Source of the DNA: an uncultured Clostridiaceae bacterium
Lineage (GTDB): Bacteria > Bacillota > Clostridia > Lachnospirales > Lachnospiraceae
Assembly (NCBI GenBank): GCA_947175375.1
Contig: CAMWMT010000047.1
Location: 1-10,658 of the forward strand
Direction: 5' to 3'
Length of the DNA stretch: 10,658 nt
The notes beneath the pieces are model-generated. The model worked only from the letters and a program-made list of their open reading frames with translations, made no database searches and had not been told where the DNA came from. Positions 1 through 5,229 of the stretch are shown in pieces. The position numbers and the translations under genes are program-made. Numbering within the stretch: the first letter of the stretch is position 1; each line of letters opens with the position of its first letter.

Positions 1-92
1 CGCATACCTCCGGGTCATCCAATCGTGAGCAAAACTAACGGAACGGCGAGAACGCCAACAAAAGTAATGATGAGCTTGGTCTTCAGATTCAA
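1..92 (-). CDS. 5' end of a leftward gene, cut by the window edge
   Basis: Reading leftward, a GGAGG box (minus strand, 105-101) lies 8 nt before a TTG start at 92-90. It is followed by 25 codons, MNLKTKLIITF then a hydrophobic stretch VGVLAVPLVLLTIG, and a TGA at 17-15. A basic start plus a single hydrophobic segment resembles the first membrane helix of Clostridia sensor histidine kinases, but too little is visible to name it. An ATG in another frame (18-16) overlaps the TGA as ATGA and stays open to the edge (MTRRYA). This could be a 25-codon leader coupled to a second gene, or one gene with a frameshift. The real gene lies outside the window, so the identity is a guess. Confidence 0.4.
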
Positions 93-124
93 TGTCTTAT
101 CCTCCGTTTTTACTTTCTTTAAGA

Positions 125-133
125 ATTATACCA
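125..133 (-). promoter_or_regulatory. Extended -10 promoter for the leftward gene
   Basis: On the minus strand TGG-TATAAT (133-125) forms a consensus extended -10 element. No good -35 is visible 16-18 bp upstream (TAAATA at best), which extended -10 promoters tolerate. Transcription would begin near 118, about 25 nt before the TTG start at 92. Confidence 0.5.
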
Positions 134-192
134 CAGGGAAAGAAAGATATTTATAAACTTTTTGTAAAACACTATAAAATCATCGGAAATCC

Positions 193-221
193 TTGACTTT
201 TTAGAGGGACAGTAGTATTTT
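193..221 (+). promoter_or_regulatory. metK promoter
   Basis: TTGACT (193-198), a 17-bp spacer and TATTTT (216-221) form a sigma-A-type promoter. The start point would be near 228, about 25 nt before the first riboswitch stem strand at 253, as expected for a riboswitch-led transcript. Confidence 0.65.
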
Positions 222-252
222 AGAGGAGAAGAAAAGCCCATATCGTAATTTT

Positions 253-351
253 CTCTTATTCAGAGCGGTGGAGATACATAGGATCTGTGAAGCCCGGCAA
301 CCCCTGTATACAGGAAGGTGCTAACCTGAGCGAGTAGTCGAACAATAAGAG
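253..351 (+). ncRNA. SAM-I (S-box) riboswitch aptamer
   Basis: S-box signature elements occur in order: closing stem P1 CTCTTATT (253-260) pairing with AATAAGAG (344-351), the AGAGCGGTGGAG block (262-273), GTGAAGCCCGGCAACC (287-302), the P3 hairpin CCTG-TATA-CAGG (303-314), and AAGGTGCTAAC (315-325). In this family S-adenosylmethionine binding stabilises P1 and favours a downstream terminator. MetK makes SAM, so this is end-product repression. The antiterminator pairing is not obvious to me by eye. Confidence 0.95.
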
Positions 352-373
352 GATTTGATGAATTGTCTTTATC

Positions 374-399
374 AGGTCCGCTTATGCGGGCCTTTCTTT
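374..399 (+). terminator. Riboswitch-controlled intrinsic terminator
   Basis: The stem AGGTCCGC (374-381) pairs with GCGGGCCT (386-393) around a TTAT loop and is followed by a T-rich tract (393-399, one C). It lies 22 nt after the aptamer and is the likely SAM-induced stop. A second pairing competes with it: TATGCGGG (383-390) is exactly complementary to CCCGCATA (409-416). Confidence 0.85.
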
Positions 400-464
400 A
401 TGCGCAGACCCGCATATGGAAATTTGCTGCTGACGCAGCATGCGGCAGGCAGTATGATCCTGCC
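399..464 (+). other. Structured metK leader downstream of the riboswitch terminator
   Basis: Three short hairpins follow one another between the riboswitch terminator and the metK ribosome binding site: TATGCG/CGCATA (399-404, 411-416), TGCTGC/GCAGCA (425-430, 435-440) and GGCAGG/CCTGCC (444-449, 459-464). None has a following T-run, so they are not terminators. They may be an RNA-stability element or decoration without function. Confidence 0.4.
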
Positions 465-504
465 CGATGAAAGAACAGAGAAGCGATTATGGAAAGGAGC
501 ACAA

Positions 505-1695
505 ATGGAAAAATTGTTATTTACTTCAGAATCTGTAACCGAAGGCCATCCGGATAAGATGTGCGACCAGATCTCCGATGCGATCCTGGACGCACTGGTG
601 GCGCAGGACCCCATGAGCCGCGTGGCGTGCGAGACCAGCACGACGACTGGCCTGGTGCTGGTCATGGGTGAGATCACGACGAATGCTTATGTGGACATCC
701 AGAAGATCGTTCGGGATACCATTCGGGAGATCGGCTATACCAGAGGAAAATTCGGCTTTGATGCCAACACCTGTGCAGTCATCACTGCCATTGATGAGCA
801 GTCCACGGATATCGCCATGGGTGTGAACAGGGCGCTGGAAGCAAAGGAAAACCAGATGGATGACAGTGAGATTGAAGCTATTGGCGCTGGAGATCAGGGT
901 ATGATGTTTGGCTATGCTACCAATGAGACGCCGGAGATGATGCCGTATCCGATCGCGTTGGCACATAAACTGGCGCTGCGCCTGACACAGATTCGTAAAG
1001 GTGGGACGCTTCCGTATCTGAGGCCTGACGGCAAGACGCAGGTGACAGTAGAGTATGATGAGACAGGAAAGCCCATCCGTCTGGATACTATCGTTCTGTC
1101 CACCCAGCATGGGGCAGAGGTCTCTCAGGAACAGATCCATGCGGATATTAAAAAATATGTCTTTGATGAAGTACTTCCATCAGATATGGTGGATGAAGAG
1201 ACCAGGTTCTTTATCAACCCGACCGGACGCTTCGTCATTGGTGGACCTCACGGGGACAGCGGCCTGACCGGACGTAAGATCATCGTGGATACCTATGGTG
1301 GATACGCGCGTCACGGCGGCGGGGCATTCTCCGGCAAGGACTGTACAAAAGTGGATCGTTCTGCAGCTTATGCAGCCCGCTATGTGGCAAAGAATATCGT
1401 GGCAGCAGGACTGGCAGACAAGTGCGAAATTCAGCTTTCCTATGCGATCGGTGTAGCAAGGCCGACATCGATTATGGTGGATACTTTCGGCACAGGCAAG
1501 CTTTCCGATCAGAAGCTGGTAGAGATCATCCGTGAGAACTTTGACCTCCGTCCAGCAGGAATCATTAAGATGCTTGATCTGCGCCGCCCGATTTACAAGC
1601 AGACAGCGGCATATGGCCACTTCGGGCGCATGGACCTGGATCTTCCGTGGGAGAAGACAGATAAAGCGGAGACATTGAGGGGATATCTTGCATAA
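505..1695 (+). CDS. metK: S-adenosylmethionine synthetase (methionine adenosyltransferase)
   Basis: The enzyme makes S-adenosylmethionine from methionine and ATP in the cytoplasm, working as a tetramer. The 396-residue product fits the family length. Visible signatures are GHPDK (residues 14-18, with the ATP-site histidine), GAGDQGMMFGYA beginning at residue 127, and the glycine-rich loop GGGAFSGKD (271-279). I chose the ATG at 505 because AAAGGAGC (493-500) sits just before it and the protein then begins MEKLLFTSESVTEGHPDK, the standard N-terminus. The frame happens to stay open upstream to 355, but that part crosses the riboswitch terminator and does not resemble MetK. The SAM-I riboswitch upstream gives feedback control by its own product. 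The gene is monocistronic, with its own promoter and a strong terminator. Confidence 0.98.
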   Translation: MEKLLFTSESVTEGHPDKMCDQISDAILDALVAQDPMSRVACETSTTTGLVLVMGEITTNAYVDIQKIVRDTIREIGYTRGKFGFDANTCAVITAIDEQSTDIAMGVNRALEAKENQMDDSEIEAIGAGDQGMMFGYATNETPEMMPYPIALAHKLALRLTQIRKGGTLPYLRPDGKTQVTVEYDETGKPIRLDTIVLSTQHGAEVSQEQIHADIKKYVFDEVLPSDMVDEETRFFINPTGRFVIGGPHGDSGLTGRKIIVDTYGGYARHGGGAFSGKDCTKVDRSAAYAARYVAKNIVAAGLADKCEIQLSYAIGVARPTSIMVDTFGTGKLSDQKLVEIIRENFDLRPAGIIKMLDLRRPIYKQTAAYGHFGRMDLDLPWEKTDKAETLRGYLA

Positions 1696-1726
1696 CCTTT
1701 ATAAGTACAGAAAAGAATTTTAAAAG

Positions 1727-1787
1727 AAGCTGTTAAACCATGACAGGGCATGTGATTGTCCAATGCCGCTGGTTTAACAGCTTTTTA
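1727..1787 (+). terminator. metK transcription terminator
   Basis: A 14-bp perfect stem AAGCTGTTAAACCA (1727-1740) pairs with TGGTTTAACAGCTT (1770-1783), and a run of T follows (1782-1786). The loop holds a smaller hairpin, GGCAT (1747-1751) with ATGCC (1763-1767). It ends metK 31 nt after the stop codon. Confidence 0.92.
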
Positions 1788-1821
1788 TTGTCAGATTTGT
1801 CAAAATAGATTATACTATAAT
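1788..1821 (+). promoter_or_regulatory. Promoter of the symporter gene
   Basis: TTGTCA (1788-1793), a 17-bp spacer and TATACT (1811-1816) form a good sigma-A promoter. A perfect TATAAT lies 5 bp further on (1816-1821) but is badly spaced from this -35. The -35 abuts the metK terminator T-run, so the symporter is transcribed separately from metK and the riboswitch. Confidence 0.65.
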
Positions 1822-1878
1822 AAGTTCCATGTTATGGGAAGAAACTGACATATTTTAGAAAGAGGGAGAAGAACTATT

Positions 1879-3069
1879 ATGAAGAAAATCTTACAAAGTC
1901 TTCCGTTTCGTCTGCTGGCAGGTGTGGTCATTGGCATTCTTGCAGGACTGGCGGCAAGCGAAGCAGACTATCTCGCATCCTTTATGAATGTAGTGGTGAC
2001 TCTGAAGCAGGTGCTCGGGCAGGTCATCACGTTCTGTGTTCCGCTGATCGTGATCGGCTTTATCGCCCCGTCTATCACACGTCTAGGAAAGAATGCATCC
2101 CGGATGCTGGGAGTGGCGCTTCTGATCGCCTATGTGTCCTCCATCGGAGCAGCGTTTTTCGCCATGTTCGCCGGATATGGGCTGATCCCGCATCTGTCTA
2201 TCGTATCCTCTGTGGAAGGGTTAAAGGACCTTCCGGAGGTGATCTTCCAGCTGGAGATTCCTCAGATCATGAGTGTAATGAGCGCGCTGGTGTTCTCCAT
2301 TCTGATTGGTCTTGGTGTGACCTGGACGAAAGCAGATCGGACGGCGGAGATTCTGGAAGAGTTTCAGCAGATCGTGCTTCAGGTCGTAACGAAGATCATC
2401 ATTCCGATCCTGCCGGTGTTCATCGCCTGTACTTTCTGCGGGCTGGCATATGAAGGTACGATTACCAAACAGCTTCCGGTCTTCCTGAAAGTCATCGTGA
2501 TCGTAATGATTGGTCACTATATCTGGATGACGCTTCTGTATTTCCTGGCAGGAATCTATTCCGGAAAGAATCCGATCGAGGTTGTGAAGCATTACGGGCC
2601 TGCATATATCACAGCAGTAGGAACCATGTCATCGGCTGCAACGCTCGCAGTAGCCCTGCGTTGTGCACGGAAATCCTCCGTACTTCGTGAGGATATGGTG
2701 AGCTTTGGAATACCGCTCTTTGCCAACATTCATCTGTGCGGTTCCGTGCTGACGGAAGTATTCTTCGTCATGACGGTCTCGCAGATCCTCTACGGCAGCA
2801 TTCCGTCGATGGGGACGATGATTCTGTTCTGCCTGTTGCTTGGCATCTTTGCCATTGGAGCGCCCGGTGTACCCGGCGGAACGGTCATGGCATCACTGGG
2901 ACTGATCACAGGCATTCTGCTGTTCAATGATACTGGGACGGCTCTGATGCTGACGATCTTCGCTCTTCAGGACAGCTTCGGGACTGCCTGCAATGTGACC
3001 GGCGACGGCGCGCTGACGCTGATGCTGACCGGTTATGCGGAAAAACACCAGATTGGGAACGAAAAATAG
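1879..3069 (+). CDS. Dicarboxylate/amino acid:cation symporter family (SDF) with altered substrate site
   Basis: This is a 396-residue integral membrane protein of the sodium:dicarboxylate symporter (DAACS, Pfam SDF) fold, hydrophobic nearly throughout, importing a small solute with sodium or protons. The family landmarks are present but changed. The hairpin-1 motif is SSAAT (251-255) rather than SSS-T. The TM7 NMDGT motif is HLCGS (285-289). Hairpin 2 has GVPGG (330-334). TM8 has D365-SFG-T369-xx-N372-VTG-D376. By eye against the archaeal homologue GltPh, D365, T369, N372 and D376 match conserved residues, but the arginine that holds an acidic side chain is Gly368 and its partner aspartate is Phe361. 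A neutral substrate is therefore likelier than glutamate or a dicarboxylate. AGAGGGAG (1859-1866) is the ribosome binding site. It has its own promoter, so a link to methionine is not implied. Confidence 0.9.
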   Translation: MKKILQSLPFRLLAGVVIGILAGLAASEADYLASFMNVVVTLKQVLGQVITFCVPLIVIGFIAPSITRLGKNASRMLGVALLIAYVSSIGAAFFAMFAGYGLIPHLSIVSSVEGLKDLPEVIFQLEIPQIMSVMSALVFSILIGLGVTWTKADRTAEILEEFQQIVLQVVTKIIIPILPVFIACTFCGLAYEGTITKQLPVFLKVIVIVMIGHYIWMTLLYFLAGIYSGKNPIEVVKHYGPAYITAVGTMSSAATLAVALRCARKSSVLREDMVSFGIPLFANIHLCGSVLTEVFFVMTVSQILYGSIPSMGTMILFCLLLGIFAIGAPGVPGGTVMASLGLITGILLFNDTGTALMLTIFALQDSFGTACNVTGDGALTLMLTGYAEKHQIGNEK

Positions 3070-3095
3070 TGCATGAAAAGGGGGTGTCGGGAGAG

Positions 3096-3275
3096 GGACG
3101 CCCCGGCTGTATGATAAGCGCTCGTATGGAGTGTATCGGACACAGAACAGGCTTTGTCTGCCTCATTCGGACATATTATGTCCGCCTGAGACAGACAAAG
3201 CCTGTTCTGCGTCCGCTCCAATCCACACAGCGCTGCTTATCATACAGCCAGGGCTGCATTTCTCGTCCTTTTTTT
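3096..3275 (+). terminator. Repeat copy 1 as bidirectional terminator
   Basis: The extended hairpin ends in CGTCC followed by TTTTTTT (3269-3275) on the plus strand. On the minus strand it is followed by CCCCCTTTTC (3085-3076). It separates the converging symporter (stop 3069) and cyclophilin (stop 3282), so one structure could end both transcripts. The plus-strand T-run is the stronger. Confidence 0.6.
3105..3249 (+). repeat. Palindromic repeat, copy 1 (between convergent genes)
   Basis: Outer inverted repeat GGCTGTATGATAAGC (3105-3119) pairs perfectly with 3235-3249. An inner stem runs 3138-3161 against 3191-3214, with one mismatch, and is capped by a small CGGACATA/TATGTCCG hairpin. Between outer and inner stems are two unequal side blocks, GCTCGTATGGAGTGTATC on the left and a 20-nt block on the right, which pair poorly. 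Pairing continues outward (GCCC 3100-3103 with GGGC 3251-3254; GGACG 3096-3100 with CGTCC 3264-3268). The element recurs inverted at 5018-5164 and partially at 10582-10658. I do not recognise a named family. Short open frames inside it are palindrome artefacts. Confidence 0.95.
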
Positions 3276-3281
3276 ATTCAG

Positions 3282-3968
3282 TTAGTCAATGACTCTGATA
3301 GCCGTGATGGTCGGCTGGTCATTCGCTGCTACTGTTCCGTTGTTATCCTGTACCGGAGTATCTTCACAGATCTGATCCACGATCTCAATCCCATCAGTCA
3401 CATGTCCGAAAGCGGCATATTCACCGTCCAGGAAGGTGCTGTCTTCATGTACGATAAAGAACTGGGAAGAGGCACTGTCAGGAGCCATGGATCTTGCCAT
3501 GGAGATCACACCACGGACATGAGAGATATCATTTTCAACACCGTTGCTTGAAAATTCTCCTTTAATGCTGGTATCAGAGCCGCCGGTTCCATTGCCCAGA
3601 GGATCTCCACCCTGAATCATGAAGCCGCTGATGATGCGGTGAAAAGTCAGCCCGTCATAAAAACCTTCACTGGCAAGATTGACAAAGTTGGTAACGGAGA
3701 TGGGAGCGGTATCTGCGTCCAGCTCCAGGGAGATGGTTCCGTAATCGGCAATCTCGATTTCTACATGGTGAAGTCCGCTCATCAGGTCCCCATCGTTGCT
3801 GTCAGTATCAGTTTCGCTGTCCCGAGCACTGGCTGTATCGGTGTCTTCAGCAGTCACTTCCGTCTGCCGGTCTTCTGTCGATGTCGTATTCTTTTTACTG
3901 GAACCACAACCAATGACGCTCATGGACAGAAGTCCCATACATAAGAAGAGCATTGTTAATTTTTTCAT
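3282..3968 (-). CDS. Cyclophilin-type peptidyl-prolyl isomerase, predicted lipoprotein
   Basis: The gene encodes 228 residues. A lipoprotein signal peptide ends in VIGC with lipidated Cys21. An acidic, Ser/Thr-rich linker (about 22-66) follows, then a cyclophilin domain (about 67-228). Key motifs are FHRIISGFMIQGGD, holding catalytic Arg111, Phe116 and Gln119, then SQFFI (168-172) and FLDGEYAAFG (179-188). The protein should sit on the outer face of the membrane and speed proline isomerisation in exported proteins. Phe179 replaces the tryptophan that binds cyclosporin in human CypA, as in many bacterial cyclophilins. I chose the ATG at 3968 because GGAGG (3980-3976) lies 7 nt away; the ATG at 3974 is only 1 nt from that box. 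It has its own strong promoter and no operon partner. Confidence 0.93.
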   Translation of the reverse strand: MKKLTMLFLCMGLLSMSVIGCGSSKKNTTSTEDRQTEVTAEDTDTASARDSETDTDSNDGDLMSGLHHVEIEIADYGTISLELDADTAPISVTNFVNLASEGFYDGLTFHRIISGFMIQGGDPLGNGTGGSDTSIKGEFSSNGVENDISHVRGVISMARSMAPDSASSQFFIVHEDSTFLDGEYAAFGHVTDGIEIVDQICEDTPVQDNNGTVAANDQPTITAIRVID

Positions 3969-3998
3969 AATCATACCTCCAAATAAGATTCTTCGCTT

Positions 3999-4027
3999 AT
4001 TGTAGGAGGATGAAATGAAAATGTCAA
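3999..4027 (-). promoter_or_regulatory. Cyclophilin promoter
   Basis: On the minus strand a perfect TTGACA (4027-4022), a 17-bp spacer and TACAAT (4004-3999) form a near-consensus sigma-A promoter. It predicts a start near 3992 and a 5' UTR of about 24 nt carrying GGAGG. Confidence 0.85.
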
Positions 4028-4071
4028 ATGAATATTTTGTGTACATATACTCTGGGATGCAAATATTTTTC

Positions 4072-4100
4072 TTGCGTTTTCCTTTGATGTGTTGTAGAAT
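4072..4100 (+). promoter_or_regulatory. Promoter for the ArsC-like leader transcript
   Basis: TTGCGT (4072-4077), a 17-bp spacer and TAGAAT (4095-4100) give a plausible sigma-A promoter. It is divergent from the cyclophilin promoter, with 44 bp between the two -35 boxes. Transcription would begin near 4107, leaving about 270 nt of leader before the ArsC-like start codon. Confidence 0.5.
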
Positions 4101-4106
4101 AAAAAT

Positions 4107-4378
4107 AGCGAAAATATGAACAAATTGTAAACAAGCATGTTATTGATTGAAAAAGCCGAAGTTTCAGAATTGTCTGATAATTACCCTCTGAAAACGGTTC
4201 TGGAAACCATTGATCATACACGGTTAAGGGTATCATAGAAAAGGGATGAGCCCGACTAAGGGCATTGACACAGACCTACCGTATCGCCTTTGTGCATGTA
4301 GAAAAGCTGAGATGGGAATCAGCCCGCTTTGAGGGCATTGTGAAGCAGAAAAAGAGTCTGTGAAAGGAAAATGGAAGA
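4107..4378 (+). ncRNA. Long leader with two related hairpins, candidate structured RNA
   Basis: No convincing gene lies in this stretch. Two similar units occur 71 nt apart: GGGATGAGCCCGACT then AAGGGCATTG (4243-4267), and GGGAATCAGCCCGCTTTG then AGGGCATTG (4314-4340). Each can fold as GCCC/GGGC, or alternatively as GGG with the same CCC. CACAGAC (4269-4275) can pair with GTCTGTG (4356-4362), enclosing unit 2 and ending beside the weak ribosome binding site AAGGA (4364-4368). Upstream, TACCCT and AGGGTA near 4180-4232 can also pair. A 33-codon frame (4137-4238) is open but has no ribosome binding site. I recognise no known riboswitch class. Confidence 0.4.
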
Positions 4379-4735
4379 ATGAAGACATTATTTGTGGAAT
4401 ATCCGAAATGTACGACCTGCAAAAAAGCCAAAAAATGGCTGGAAGAGCATAAGGTGGAATTTGAAGACCGCGATATTAAGGAGAAGAATCCGACAGCGGA
4501 AGAGCTGAAGACCTGGTATCAGAGGAGCGGGCTGCCGCTGAAGAGGTTTTTTAACACGAGTGGGCTTCTGTATAAGTCCATGCAGCTGAAAGACAAGCTT
4601 CCGGATATGAGTGAGGAAGAGCAGATCAGACTTCTTGCAGGGGACGGGATGCTTGTAAAACGCCCGCTGATCGTGAAGGAAGATACCGTGTTGGTTGGCT
4701 TTAAGGAAGCGGAATGGGAGAAGACGCTGCTGTGA
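4379..4735 (+). CDS. ArsC/Spx-family thioredoxin-fold protein (arsenate reductase-like)
   Basis: The 118-residue product has the small thioredoxin fold of the ArsC/Spx/YffB superfamily. The N-terminus MKTLFVEYPKCTTC carries a CxxC pair (Cys11, Cys14). LKRFFNTSGLLYK (54-66) and the loop KRPLIV (94-99, with the usual cis-proline position at 96) follow the family pattern. True arsenate reductases of this fold use one nucleophilic cysteine and three arginines. Spx-like regulators use a CxxC redox switch and bind RNA polymerase. Sequence alone does not decide between them, and there are no arsenic genes nearby. AAGGA (4364-4368) is a weak ribosome binding site 10 nt before the ATG. The 3' end overlaps the next gene, indicating translational coupling. 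Confidence 0.88.
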   Translation: MKTLFVEYPKCTTCKKAKKWLEEHKVEFEDRDIKEKNPTAEELKTWYQRSGLPLKRFFNTSGLLYKSMQLKDKLPDMSEEEQIRLLAGDGMLVKRPLIVKEDTVLVGFKEAEWEKTLL

Positions 4736-4971
4736 TCGAATTCCCATATGCGTACAGTACCGGACAGCTTTCTGTGGAGGTGTGGCTTCAGTGTGCCTCC
4801 GATGTATATCTGGTGGATGAACGGAATTTTAAAAAGTTTCAGTCCGGCCAGCCATTCCGATATCATGGAGGGCACTATACACATACACCTGTCCGGATCA
4901 GCATTCTGGGATATGGCCGCTGGTATTTGATCGTGCGAGGAAAGGGACAATATCAATATCGGTTTTACTGA
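4732..4971 (+). CDS. DUF1883-like small protein
   Basis: A protein of 79 residues from a GTG at 4732 whose GTGA overlaps the ArsC-like stop codon; GGGAG (4717-4721) is a suitable ribosome binding site. An ATG at 4714 in the same frame would give 85 residues but removes that site, so I prefer the GTG. Core motifs VYLVDERNF, FRYHGGHYTHTPVRI and GRWYLIV match my recollection of DUF1883: a beta-rich small domain with a conserved asparagine-phenylalanine pair and a GG/SPVR-type loop. No signal peptide or membrane segment is visible. The molecular role is unknown. Overlap with the ArsC-like gene suggests the two are made together. Confidence 0.75.
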   Translation: MIEFPYAYSTGQLSVEVWLQCASDVYLVDERNFKKFQSGQPFRYHGGHYTHTPVRISILGYGRWYLIVRGKGQYQYRFY

Positions 4972-5017
4972 TATAAAAGAGGAGCATGACAAAAGGGCTG
5001 CCGAAAAATAAAGCCTC

Positions 5018-5164
5018 GGATGTATGATAAGCAGCGCTGTGTGGATTGGAGCGGACTTAAGAACAGGCTTTGTCTGTCTCAGGCGGACATAACATGTCCG
5101 AATGAGGCAGACAAAGCCTGTTCTTAAGTCCGATACACTCCATACGAGCGCTTATCATATATCC
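5018..5164 (-). repeat. Palindromic repeat, copy 2 (inverted relative to copy 1)
   Basis: Read on the minus strand this matches copy 1 over its whole length. The outer repeat is 5018-5032 against 5150-5164, with one non-Watson-Crick position. The inner stem GGACTTAAGAACAGGCTTTG... (5053-5076) pairs perfectly with 5108-5131 over 24 bp. The side blocks are identical to copy 1: a 29-nt block at 5128-5156 and a 31-nt block at 5026-5056. Pairing extends outward (GCCTCGGAT 5013-5021 with ATCCGGGGC 5161-5169; CGAAAA 5002-5007 with TTTTCG 5173-5178). It also lies between convergent genes. Confidence 0.95.
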
Positions 5165-5208
5165 GGGGCGTCTTTTCGCCTTATCATGCACCCGGGGCGT
5201 CTTTTCGC
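5151..5208. repeat. Tandem 29-bp duplication at the edge of repeat copy 2
   Basis: Positions 5151-5179 and 5180-5208 are adjacent direct repeats. Both begin CTTATCAT and end CCGGGGCGTCTTTTCGC, differing at 3 of 29 positions (ATAT against GCAC). The first unit contains the end of the palindromic repeat, so the element terminus and its flank were duplicated in tandem. Confidence 0.9.
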
Positions 5209-5229
5209 GCTTTTTCCTGAATGCAGAAG

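Larger units (their letters stand above)
5002..5215. terminator. Repeat copy 2 as bidirectional terminator
   Basis: On the minus strand the hairpin is followed by GGCTTTATTTTTCGGC (5015-5000), a T-rich exit suited to ending the esterase operon (stop 5230). On the plus strand it is followed by GTCTTTTC and later GCTTTTTCC (5209-5217), suited to ending the ArsC-like/DUF1883 unit (stop 4971). Confidence 0.55.

Noticed and set aside
355..504. 50-codon upstream in-frame extension of metK
   Set aside because: It crosses the riboswitch terminator, does not resemble MetK N-termini, and the ATG at 505 has its own ribosome binding site.
3069..3551. Plus-strand open frame of 160 codons
   Set aside because: It consists of the palindromic repeat plus the antisense of the cyclophilin gene; similar MISARMECIG peptides appear at every repeat copy.
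4137..4238. 33-codon peptide MLLIEKAEVSELSDNYPLKT...
   Set aside because: Protein-like composition but no ribosome binding site; kept only as a note within the leader.
4988..5026. Short ORF MTKGLPKNKASDV after GAGGAG
   Set aside because: The box is only about one base from the ATG, and the frame runs into the repeat hairpin; probably chance.
3105..5164. Repeat copies 1 and 2 as ends of a composite transposon
   Set aside because: They are inverted to each other but flank ordinary genes with no transposase and no clear target duplication; a third copy lies elsewhere, so a dispersed repeat family fits better.
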